Assembly (NCBI GenBank): GCA_958403385.1
Contig: CATXXC010000017.1
Span: forward strand, 1-45,836
DNA: 45,836 bases
Source of the DNA: an uncultured Collinsella sp.
GTDB taxonomy: Bacteria > Actinomycetota > Coriobacteriia > Coriobacteriales > Coriobacteriaceae
Direction of reading: 5' to 3'
The translations under genes and the position numbers were made by a program. The notes under the pieces were generated by a model that saw only the letters and a list, made by a program, of their open reading frames with translations, did not search any database and had not been told where the DNA came from. Positions 39,295-45,836 of the stretch are shown here, in pieces; the stretch's first letter is position 1, and every line of letters starts with the position of its first letter.

Positions 39295-39516
39295 ATGAAG
39301 ACGTTGGGTGACGTTAAGGTGGGCGAGAGCTCCACCATCGTCAAGCTTCACGGTGAGGGTGCGCTTCGCCGCCACCTTATGGACCTGGGGCTCATCAAGG
39401 GCACTTCGTTCAAGGTCGTGAAGGTTGCACCGCTCGGTGATCCGGTCGAGATCAACGTGCGCGGCTACGAGCTTTCCATCCGCAAGGAGGAGGCCGCCGT
39501 CGTCGAGGTCCAGTAA
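39295..39516 (+). CDS. feoA: FeoA-domain protein (second copy)
   Basis: 73 residues, complete FeoA domain: LGDVKVGESSTIVKLHGEGALRRHLMDLGLIKGTSFKVVKVAPLGDPVEI, ending RKEEAAVVEV. Closer to the textbook FeoA than the first copy (it keeps the PLGDP motif that the first lacks). The AAAGGGGG region lies upstream. Tandem feoA genes are common in clostridia and coriobacteria; the two may have separate roles. Confidence 0.92.
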   Translation: MKTLGDVKVGESSTIVKLHGEGALRRHLMDLGLIKGTSFKVVKVAPLGDPVEINVRGYELSIRKEEAAVVEVQ

Positions 39517-39544
39517 GGGCTCGCGACGCATATTTCTGCAGATA

Positions 39545-39564
39545 AAGTTAGATTTTTCTAACTT
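39545..39564. promoter_or_regulatory. Inverted repeat upstream of feoB (possible iron or manganese box)
   Basis: AAGTTAG, 6 bp, CTAACTT, in the 123-bp gap between the second feoA and feoB. The half-site resembles the TTAGGTTAG half of DtxR/IdeR boxes, but the spacer is longer than theirs. A separate hairpin GCCTGCGC/GCGCAGGC follows (about 39592-39617) without a T-run. Confidence 0.45.
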
Positions 39565-39639
39565 AATGCAGCATCTTTGAAGCACATTATCCAGCCTGCG
39601 CGGAGAAAGCAGCGCAGGCACACAAGGAAGAAGGATTGA

Positions 39640-41967
39640 ATGGCGGATTCTCAGATCCATGTCGCGCTGGCGGGTAACCCCAACTGCGGCAAGACCACGC
39701 TTTTCAACCTGATTACCGGCGCCAACGGCTACGTTGGCAACTGGCCCGGCGTCACGGTTGAGAAAAAGGAGGCCAAGCTCCTAAGCGACAAGAACGTTAC
39801 CATCACGGACCTCCCTGGCATCTACTCGCTTTCCCCCTACAGCCCCGAGGAGCAATGCTCGCGCGATTACCTCATGAGCGGCGAGCCCGATGTTGTCGTC
39901 CAGGTTGTCGACGCCACCAACCTCGAGCGTAACCTGTACCTGGCGCTTCAGGTTATCGAGACCGGCCTGCCCGTGGTCGTTGCCCTCAACATGGCCGACC
40001 TGGTCGAGAAGAACGGCGATAAGATCGATACGGACAAGCTCTCCAAGAAGCTCGGTTGCCCGGTCATGATGATCTCCGCTCTTAAGAACAAGGGCATCAC
40101 GGAGCTGTTCGATCAGGTCAAGAAGTCCGCTGCTTCTAAGGGCCAGGTGCCGGAGCACAAGTTCGATTCCTCCATCGAGGACGTTCTGGACCACATCGAG
40201 AATAACCTGCCTGCGAGCGTTCCCGCCAACAAGCGTCGCTACTACGCCGTCAAGCTGTTTGAGCGCGATGCAGACGCCTGCAAGCTCATCAACCTCACCA
40301 AGGAGAAGGCCGCTCGCGTGGAGGAGCTGGTCGCCCAGTGCGAGCAGGACTGCGACGACGATGCCGAGTCCATCATCACCGGTGAGCGCTATGGCGTCAT
40401 CGCGCACATCATCGATGAGTGCCTCACTAAGGCTCCGGCCAAGATGAGCACCTCCGAGAAGATCGACCGCGTGGTTACCAACCGTATCCTGGGTCTGCCG
40501 ATCTTTGTGGTCATCATGTTCTGCGTGTACTACATCGCCGTTTCTACCTTGGGCGGCACGGTGACCGACTTCACCAACGACCAGCTCTTCGGCACCGACG
40601 GCTGGTACGTGCTCGGTCAGGGCCGCGACGCTTACGACGCGGCTGTCGAGGCCGCGGGTGACGACGCCGACTCGGTCGACCCGGCACAGTACGGCCCCTA
40701 TGTCCCGGGTATCACCACCATGGTGCACGATGCCCTCGTGGCGGGTGGCACCGAGGACGGTGGCCTGGTCGATTCGCTGGTCTGCGACGGTATCGTTGGC
40801 GGCCTGGGCGCCATCTTCGGCTTTGTGCCGCAGATGTTCCTGCTGTTCGTGATGCTGTCCTTCCTGGAGGACTGCGGCTACATGGCCCGCGTCGCCTTTA
40901 TCATGGACCGCGTGTTCCGCCGCTTTGGCCTGTCCGGTAAGTCGTTCATCCCCATGCTCGTGTCCTCGGGCTGCGGCGTTCCCGGCGTCATGGCCACCAA
41001 GACCATCGAGAACGAGAAGGACCGCCGCATGACGGTCATGACCACCACGTTCATCCCCTGCGGCGCCAAGCTGCCGATCATCGCCCTGCTCATGGGCTCC
41101 ATCATTGGCGATTCTTCCACCACCGCCGCATGGATCAGCCCGCTCTTCTACTTCCTGGGCGTCTTTGCCGTCATCGCCTCGGGCCTCATGCTCAAGAAGA
41201 CCAAGCTCTTCGCCGGCCGTCCGACCCCGTTTGTCATGGAGCTTCCTGCCTACCACTTCCCGGCGATCCGTTCCTGGGCGCTGCACGTGTGGGAGCGCTG
41301 CTGGGCCTTTATCAAGAAGGCCGGCACGGTCATCTTCGCGTCCACCGTCGTCGTTTGGTTCCTCTCCAACTTTGGTAGCTATAACGGTTCCTTTGGCTTC
41401 CTGCCTGCGATGGACGGCATCCCCGAGGAGTTTATGGACTACTCCGTGCTTGCCATGCTGGGCAACCTGGTCGCTTGGATCTTCGCCCCGCTCGGCTTTA
41501 GCACCTGGCAGGCCACCGCACTGACTGTCTCTGGCCTCGTCGCCAAGGAGAACGTCGTCGCCACCGCCGGCTCGCTGCTGTCCGTCGCCGATGCGGGCGA
41601 GACCGACCCGAGCCTGTGGACCGCGTTTGCCGGCATGTTCCCCACCATGGGCGCTTGCGTTGCCTTTGGCGCTTTCAACCTGCTGTGCGCTCCGTGCTTT
41701 GCCGCCATTGGCACCATCCGCAACCAGATGGACTCTGGCAAGTGGACCGCGATTGCCATCGGCTACGAGTGCGCCTTCGCTTGGGTGATCGGCCTGTTCA
41801 TCAACCAGTTCTACAACTTGCTTGTTCTTGGACAGTTTGGTATCTGGACGGTTGTGGCAATCGTGCTGCTGGTTGCGATGCTCTTCCAGATCTTCCGTCC
41901 CATGCCCAAGCATGCATGGACCGACGAGGATGAGGCCAACACTGCTTCCGTCGCAGTTTCCGCTTAA
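39640..41967 (+). CDS. feoB: Ferrous iron transporter FeoB
   Basis: 775 residues. Cytosolic G domain with G1 GNPNCGKTT, G3 DLPGIYSLSPYSPEE, G4 NMADLVEK and G5 SALKNKG. A helical GDI-like region follows, then the membrane domain from about residue 280 with the paired Gate motifs (MLVSSGCGVPGVMATKT; MTTTFIPCGAKLPII) and a later half (GLVAKENVVATAGSLL). The long periplasmic loop between the first TMs (about 310-385) is Asp/Gly-rich. It transports Fe(II) inward under anaerobic conditions. It follows two feoA genes and precedes a Cys-rich FeoB partner. Terminator at 41997. Confidence 0.97.
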   Translation: MADSQIHVALAGNPNCGKTTLFNLITGANGYVGNWPGVTVEKKEAKLLSDKNVTITDLPGIYSLSPYSPEEQCSRDYLMSGEPDVVVQVVDATNLERNLYLALQVIETGLPVVVALNMADLVEKNGDKIDTDKLSKKLGCPVMMISALKNKGITELFDQVKKSAASKGQVPEHKFDSSIEDVLDHIENNLPASVPANKRRYYAVKLFERDADACKLINLTKEKAARVEELVAQCEQDCDDDAESIITGERYGVIAHIIDECLTKAPAKMSTSEKIDRVVTNRILGLPIFVVIMFCVYYIAVSTLGGTVTDFTNDQLFGTDGWYVLGQGRDAYDAAVEAAGDDADSVDPAQYGPYVPGITTMVHDALVAGGTEDGGLVDSLVCDGIVGGLGAIFGFVPQMFLLFVMLSFLEDCGYMARVAFIMDRVFRRFGLSGKSFIPMLVSSGCGVPGVMATKTIENEKDRRMTVMTTTFIPCGAKLPIIALLMGSIIGDSSTTAAWISPLFYFLGVFAVIASGLMLKKTKLFAGRPTPFVMELPAYHFPAIRSWALHVWERCWAFIKKAGTVIFASTVVVWFLSNFGSYNGSFGFLPAMDGIPEEFMDYSVLAMLGNLVAWIFAPLGFSTWQATALTVSGLVAKENVVATAGSLLSVADAGETDPSLWTAFAGMFPTMGACVAFGAFNLLCAPCFAAIGTIRNQMDSGKWTAIAIGYECAFAWVIGLFINQFYNLLVLGQFGIWTVVAIVLLVAMLFQIFRPMPKHAWTDEDEANTASVAVSA

Positions 41968-41996
41968 GTCCGAATAAGGATTAACCCCTTTCCACG

Positions 41997-42030
41997 AGCC
42001 CGGGTGTCTCAGCGACACTCGGGCTTTTTG
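41997..42030 (+). terminator. Terminator of feoB
   Basis: 12-bp stem (41997-42008 with 42014-42025) with one G-T wobble, loop TCAGC, followed by TTTTTGG. Confidence 0.9.
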
Positions 42031-42062
42031 GTGGGGGAGATGTGGCGTTTCCGCAGATAAAA

Positions 42063-42095
42063 CCGACCAAAATAAACCTGTCCCTTTTTGGTAGG
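42063..42095. repeat. Inverted repeat CCGACCAAAA / TTTTGGTAGG
   Basis: Nine of ten positions pair, around TAAACCTGTCCCT. It lies between the feoB terminator and the small Cys-rich gene. Confidence 0.35.
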
Positions 42096-42142
42096 TGGAG
42101 AATGGGGTAAAGTAAGTGATGGTTAACTAAAGGAGGCTTGCT

Positions 42143-42343
42143 ATGGCACCTATCGATATTGTTGTACTGGCTGTTATCGGCGTTGCGTTTGTCGCCGTGT
42201 GCGTGCGCATCTACCGCAAGGGCACCTGCGCCGACTGCGCTCAGGGTGGCGTTTGCACGGGGCATTGCTCCAACAAAAAGACGTGCGCCGCACTTAAGGG
42301 CGTAGACAAAATCGCCGAAGACTTGGGCCGCGGTATTCATTAG
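42143..42343 (+). CDS. FeoB-associated Cys-rich membrane protein
   Basis: 66 residues: one N-terminal TM (about 4-22, IDIVVLAVIGVAFVAVCV) and a cytosolic tail with Cys at 20, 29, 32, 38, 42 and 48 (KGTCADCAQGGVCTGHC). This matches the small Cys-rich protein often found after feoB, proposed to help iron handling or to replace FeoC. A strong AAAGGAGG precedes the ATG. It lies after the feoB terminator, so its expression may be partly separate. Confidence 0.9.
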   Translation: MAPIDIVVLAVIGVAFVAVCVRIYRKGTCADCAQGGVCTGHCSNKKTCAALKGVDKIAEDLGRGIH

Positions 42344-42445
42344 CCGACCGGCGTTTGAGCATGTTTGACTGCGGATGCGGCAGTTGCTGATACGATAGGT
42401 GTGTTAGCAACTGCCGCCGAGCGGCTCAAACGAAAGGAACCCTGC

Positions 42446-44395
42446 ATGGAGTCCTCCGCCTATCCGATGCTCTTTAGCCCGATCAAGGTCGGTACGACCG
42501 AGGTTAAGAACCGCGTCTTTATGCCGCCGGTGTCCACGAACCTGGCCGATCATGGCTATGTGACCGACGACTTGGTCGATCATTACCGTGCCCGTGCCAA
42601 GGGCGGCGTTGGCCTCATCATTACCGAGGTCGTGACGGTCGAGCCCACCTATACCTATCTGCCGGGTGACATGTGCTGCTACGACGACACGTTTATCCCC
42701 GGTTGGGAAAAGCTCGCCGCGGCCGTCCACGAGTACGGCTGCAAGATCATGCCGCAGCTCTTCCACCCCGCCTACATGGCCTTTAACATTCCGGGCACGC
42801 CGCGCCTGATCGCTCCGTCCTTCGTGGGACCGTCCTATGCCCGCGAGGCACCGCGTCCTATCACGGTCGATGAGATCCACGAGCTCACGCATCAGTTTGG
42901 CGACGCTGCCGTGCGTATGCAGAAGGCCGGCGTCGATGGCGTCGAGGTCCATGCGGCGCACGCCCACGGCATGCTCGGCGGCTTTTTGACCCCGCTCTAC
43001 AACAAGCGTACCGATGAGTACGGCGGCTCGCTCGACGCGCGTATGCGCTTCCTGCTCGAGGTCATTGCCGAGATTCGCGAGCGCTGCGGCAAGGACTTTA
43101 TCATCGACGTCCGTATCTCGGGCGACGAGTACACCGATGGCGGCCTGACCCTCAACGACATGATCTACGTTTCACGTCGCCTGGAGAAGGCCGGCGTCGA
43201 CATGATTCATGTGTCGGGCGGTACCACCATCAAGCGCGGCTCTGCCATTCCCGCCGCCGGCACGCAGCAGGCCTCGCATGCCGCCTGCTCGCGAGAGATC
43301 AAAAAGCACGTCAACATTCCCGTTGCCACGGTCGGCCGCATTAACGAGGCATGGATTGCCGAGGAGCTGATCGAGGACGGTGCTGCCGACATCTGCATGA
43401 TGGGCCGCGCCAATCTGTGCGATGCCGAGTTCTGCAACAAGGCAGCCGCCGGCAACGCCGACGACATCCGCCCCTGCATTGGCTGCCTGCGCTGCCTGAA
43501 CGGCATTATGTTTGGCAAGCGCATCTCCTGCACCGTCAATCCCGATGTTGAGCGCGACGAGGCCGGCTACGAGCCTGCCGCCGAGGCTAAGAACGTGCTG
43601 GTTGTGGGCGCTGGTCCTGCGGGCATGGAGGCAGCCTACATTGCTGCCAAGCGCGGCCACAACGTAGTGCTCGTGGATAAGCAGGACGAGCCGGGTGGCG
43701 AGATGCGCATCGCGGCCGTTCCGCCGGCAAAGCAGGAACTCACCCGCGTGATCAAGTATCAGTACCGTCGCCTGGCCGAGGTCGGCGTGAAGTGCGTATT
43801 TGGCACCGAGCTTACTGCCGAGGACATTCAGCGTGACTACGCCGGCTACGAGGTCGTCCTGGCCTATGGCGCCGAGCCCATCGCCCCGGCCTTCATGCAG
43901 GAATTTAAGCAGGTCATGACGGCTGACGACCTGTTGGGCGGCAAGGCTTTCCCGGGCAAGAAGATTGTCATCGTGGGCGGCGGCACCGTCGGTTGCGAGA
44001 CGGCCGACTACCTGGCCCCGTTGGTCAACGATCTGTCGCCGGCCAATCGCGATGTGACCGTCATCGAGATGACCAAGACGCTCGCTGCCAACGAGGGCGG
44101 TGCCGGTCGCGCGGTGCTCATCACGCGCATGCTCTCCAAGGGCGTCCATGTTCTGACCGAGGCCAAGGTGACCGAGATCACCGAGGACACCATCAGCTAC
44201 GAGAAGGATGGCGAGGTCCACACCATCACCGATGCCGATACGCTGGTGCTTGCCATGGGCTATCGTCCCAATACCAAGCTGGTCGACGACCTTGCCGCTG
44301 CCGGTGTTGCTGTCCACGTGCTAGGCGATGCCCAGAAGTGTGGCAACATCCGCGATGCCATCGGCGATGGCTACAAGGTTGCCTGCGCCCTCTAG
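42446..44395 (+). CDS. NADH:flavin oxidoreductase / 2-enoate reductase-like (OYE family, Fe-S and FAD)
   Basis: 649 residues, ATG 42446 with GAAAGGAA upstream (the frame is open 81 bp earlier without a ribosome site). N-terminal FMN TIM barrel (FSPIKVGTTEVKNRVFMPPVS; EVHAAHAHGMLGGFLTPLYN; NKRTDEYGGSLDARMRF). A 4Fe-4S site follows, Cys-x2-Cys-x2-Cys-x11-Cys in CIGCLRCLNGIMFGKRISC. Then FAD- and NAD-binding Rossmann domains (VLVVGAGPAGMEAAYIAAKRG; KIVIVGGGTVGCETADYL). Relatives include 2,4-dienoyl-CoA reductase, 2-enoate reductases and the bile-acid enzymes BaiCD/BaiH. The substrate cannot be fixed from sequence; reduction of a conjugated C=C bond is likely. Single gene. Confidence 0.92.
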   Translation: MESSAYPMLFSPIKVGTTEVKNRVFMPPVSTNLADHGYVTDDLVDHYRARAKGGVGLIITEVVTVEPTYTYLPGDMCCYDDTFIPGWEKLAAAVHEYGCKIMPQLFHPAYMAFNIPGTPRLIAPSFVGPSYAREAPRPITVDEIHELTHQFGDAAVRMQKAGVDGVEVHAAHAHGMLGGFLTPLYNKRTDEYGGSLDARMRFLLEVIAEIRERCGKDFIIDVRISGDEYTDGGLTLNDMIYVSRRLEKAGVDMIHVSGGTTIKRGSAIPAAGTQQASHAACSREIKKHVNIPVATVGRINEAWIAEELIEDGAADICMMGRANLCDAEFCNKAAAGNADDIRPCIGCLRCLNGIMFGKRISCTVNPDVERDEAGYEPAAEAKNVLVVGAGPAGMEAAYIAAKRGHNVVLVDKQDEPGGEMRIAAVPPAKQELTRVIKYQYRRLAEVGVKCVFGTELTAEDIQRDYAGYEVVLAYGAEPIAPAFMQEFKQVMTADDLLGGKAFPGKKIVIVGGGTVGCETADYLAPLVNDLSPANRDVTVIEMTKTLAANEGGAGRAVLITRMLSKGVHVLTEAKVTEITEDTISYEKDGEVHTITDADTLVLAMGYRPNTKLVDDLAAAGVAVHVLGDAQKCGNIRDAIGDGYKVACAL

Positions 44396-44426
44396 CCAAC
44401 CCCTTTGCACCAATCGATTGCAAAAA

Positions 44427-44460
44427 GCGGCGGCTGCCCTGTGTGTTGGGCAGCCGCCGC
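44427..44460 (-). terminator. Terminator on - strand
   Basis: 13-bp perfect stem GCGGCGGCTGCCC with GGGCAGCCGCCGC and 8-nt loop. The T-run is on the - strand side, so it ends the - strand unit of the ATPase gene; the + strand flavoenzyme gene runs towards it from the other side. Confidence 0.85.
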
Positions 44461-44465
44461 CTGCG

Positions 44466-44590
44466 TTCGACGGGAAGGCGCAGATAGTCCGATTAGGGCC
44501 CAGGAGCTCCTTGACCTTGGCGATGATGGCCTCGTCGGTGGCGTTGGCAAAGAAGTACTCCTGGAACGGTTTTCGTCTTGCAGGGCAGTT
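44466..44590 (-). pseudogene. Probable gene remnant downstream of ATPase paralogue 2
   Basis: Between the ATPase stop and the terminator, one - strand frame reads FQEYFFANATDEAIIAKVKE and then LLGPNRTICAFPS, with codon use typical of this genome (GCC, AAC, ATC, AAG, GAG). No start codon with a ribosome site is present and the frame runs on into the terminator. It looks like the C-terminal scrap of a lost or rearranged gene; I cannot name the parent. Confidence 0.4.
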
Positions 44591-44597
44591 ACCGTTT

Positions 44598-45689
44598 CTA
44601 CAGTTCAACTTCCAGTTCGGCTTTGTGTTCGTAGAGGTAGTCGCGCATGTAGGGGATGGCAAATGAGACCTTGCCGTACGAAGGAGCCTCGATAATCGAT
44701 TCTCTTAACAGGCGGCTGCGGACGGAGCTCACCTGTTGAGGCGTTTTGTTTAGGGCATCGGCAACCATGCTGGTCGAGCTCGTCTGCCCCAAAGACGCCA
44801 TGCTCAGCAGATAAGCGATGCACGTGGGCGGAATGCGCTGCAGCGCGGGCTCAATCACCATGGCGCAGAAGCGTTCGCGTGCCGTTGCAATGCCGCGCTC
44901 GGCTTCTTCTTCTCCAATAATCGGTGTATGTGCGCGTCTTGCCAACTGCCATGCGTAGTATCCAACGAGTTGGATCATGAAAGGATAACCTTGCGTTGCC
45001 TCGGCAAGTTGGCCGGCAATACCTGGCTGCAACTCCATGCCAGACGCTTCAATGGTTTCCTCGAGGGAGTACGACACTTCGGTTACTGCCACAGCCTTTA
45101 GGTCAAAGGGGAGGGCACGGCGCAAAAACGTAAGTGTCTTTCCGTTGATGATGCTTTCAATCATCGAAGGCAGCCCCGCAAAAACAAAGGCGATATCAAG
45201 GTCTTCGCCGATAACCTGCTGAATCGCAATGGAGAGCGTTCGGACCTCATCGAGCTCTGCGTCTTGAACCTCGTCGAGAGTGATGAGCAGGCCATTTTCA
45301 TTCTTGGATATTGTCTGTCTCATGGCGTCGCGTAGCGATGGACCGATTCGCTCAATGTCTATGCTGCCGATGGATATGCCAGCTACGGTGGGCTCAAATC
45401 TGGCGTGTTTTGCCTGGAATTTGGGCTGCAGCTGTTCGAGAATGCGCTGGCAAAGTCCCTCGGTTGCGACCTCTTTTATGACCGTCCAGCCACGGCTTTG
45501 CGCCAAACGTGAGCACTCGTCAAGGAGGACCGTCTTGCCCGTTCCACGGACGCCGGCTATGCGCATTAGGCGCCCCGGGGCACCAGGCCCGTTGACGAGG
45601 CCCTCATTGAATTCTTCGAGCACATCTTCGCGGCCGATAATCGTGGGAGGTGTTTTACCTGCTGTGGGCTTAAAAGGGTTTGTTTGCAT
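44598..45689 (-). CDS. AAA-type ATPase with C-terminal winged helix (paralogue 2)
   Basis: 363 residues; ATG 45689 follows AAAGGTGG by 5 bases, while an in-frame GTG 9 bp earlier overlaps that site. Same plan as the gene at 3682: NPFKPTAG, Walker A GVRGTGKT, Walker B LLITLDEVQDAELDEV, sensor region AFVFAGLPSMIES, GYPFMIQLVGYYAWQLARR, and a C-terminal winged helix (MVADALNKTPQQVSSVRSRLL) ending FAIPYMRDYLYEHK. STAND/ORC-like ATPase of unknown role. Directly upstream lie five exact 10-bp repeats (45711-45760). The tail after MRDYL differs from paralogue 1. Confidence 0.85.
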   Translation of the reverse strand: MQTNPFKPTAGKTPPTIIGREDVLEEFNEGLVNGPGAPGRLMRIAGVRGTGKTVLLDECSRLAQSRGWTVIKEVATEGLCQRILEQLQPKFQAKHARFEPTVAGISIGSIDIERIGPSLRDAMRQTISKNENGLLITLDEVQDAELDEVRTLSIAIQQVIGEDLDIAFVFAGLPSMIESIINGKTLTFLRRALPFDLKAVAVTEVSYSLEETIEASGMELQPGIAGQLAEATQGYPFMIQLVGYYAWQLARRAHTPIIGEEEAERGIATARERFCAMVIEPALQRIPPTCIAYLLSMASLGQTSSTSMVADALNKTPQQVSSVRSRLLRESIIEAPSYGKVSFAIPYMRDYLYEHKAELEVEL

Positions 45690-45710
45690 GTGAGCCACCT
45701 TTGCTCAAGA

Positions 45711-45760
45711 TATAGCAAGATATAGCAAGATATAGCAAAGTATAGCAAGATATAGCAACG
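45711..45760 (-). promoter_or_regulatory. Five 10-bp tandem repeats upstream of ATPase paralogue 2
   Basis: On the - strand TCTTGCTATA-type units repeat exactly every 10 bp (TATAGCAAGA on +, starting at 45711, 45721, 45731, 45741, 45751; last bases vary). They end 21 bp before the start codon. The spacing of one helical turn and the TGCTA core resemble the block ahead of paralogue 1. Confidence 0.65.
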
Positions 45761-45791
45761 TACCTTGATTATCAACTTCAACCGAACACCT

Positions 45792-45827
45792 CCCACATTC
45801 ATCCGCACATGTGCGGATGAATGTGGG
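45792..45827. promoter_or_regulatory. Perfect 36-bp palindrome without spacer
   Basis: The left half CCCACATTCATCCGCACA (45792-45809) is followed directly by its exact reverse complement (45810-45827). It lies 32 bp beyond the repeat block of the ATPase gene, at the window edge. The absent spacer and lack of a T-run favour a protein-binding or cruciform site over a terminator. Confidence 0.55.
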
Positions 45828-45836
45828 AACCCGATA

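Noticed and set aside
39781..42018. Long open frame opposite feoB (745 codons)
   Set aside because: Shadow frame; charged, repetitive composition and no ribosome site.

Overview
The window looks like chromosomal DNA of a high-GC anaerobic gut actinobacterium of the Coriobacteriia, most likely Collinsella or a close relative. This is inferred from gene content (PEP carboxylase, FeoA/FeoA/FeoB plus a Cys-rich partner, paired YhgE/Pip proteins, an old-yellow-enzyme Fe-S flavoprotein, lactate racemase genes) and codon use. No 16S gene is present. No phage, IS transposase or CRISPR array was seen.

Layout: 1-1000 holds two identical tRNA-Arg(ACG) genes, each with its own promoter and terminator, interleaved with tRNA-tail repeats. 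1079-4764 holds a large TPR-like unknown and an AAA-type ATPase. 5045-5456 holds tRNA-Ser(GCU) with the same kind of tail repeat. 5457-12155 is envelope and phosphate signalling: a D-Ala-D-Ala carboxypeptidase divergent from an OmpR-type two-component pair, then pstB without the other pst genes, then a PhoB/PhoR-like pair. 12351-14415 is a polysaccharide chain-length and tyrosine-phosphorylation module (Wzz-like, BY-kinase, CpsB-type phosphatase) with no glycosyltransferases in view. 14455-25368 holds a GNAT, htpG, two adjacent YhgE/Pip membrane proteins, an EamA transporter and an M20 amidohydrolase. 25369-26045 is a decayed MFS gene followed by three long hairpins. 26104-30488 holds hisS and ppc. 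30870-35472 is the nickel-pincer lactate racemase region: larA and a LarD-like channel on +, larB-larC-tetR on -. larC lacks its second domain, and larE is not in the window. 35589-38824 holds serB, aspS and an HPr-like protein. 39013-42343 is ferrous iron uptake. 42446-45689 holds an OYE-type flavoenzyme and a second copy of the AAA-type ATPase.

The most unusual content is intergenic. Several families of structured repeats keep a fixed core while their stems differ between copies by compensatory changes: (i) a roughly 140-bp element attached to tRNA genes that ends in a copy of the host tRNA's own 3' tail; (ii) a roughly 150-bp element present in inverted orientation on either side of the YhgE pair, with a weaker relative at 25371; (iii) a roughly 125-bp giant hairpin after ppc and after the LarD-like gene, with an invariant 12+12-nt internal loop between unrelated 28-bp stems. 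In the long hairpins, the paired positions that are not Watson-Crick are G-U wobbles only if the + strand is transcribed, which matches the neighbouring genes and points to RNA-level function. The two ATPase paralogues each carry 9-10-bp helically phased repeats directly upstream, as if they bind their own promoters. All of this was read by eye; no database search was run.
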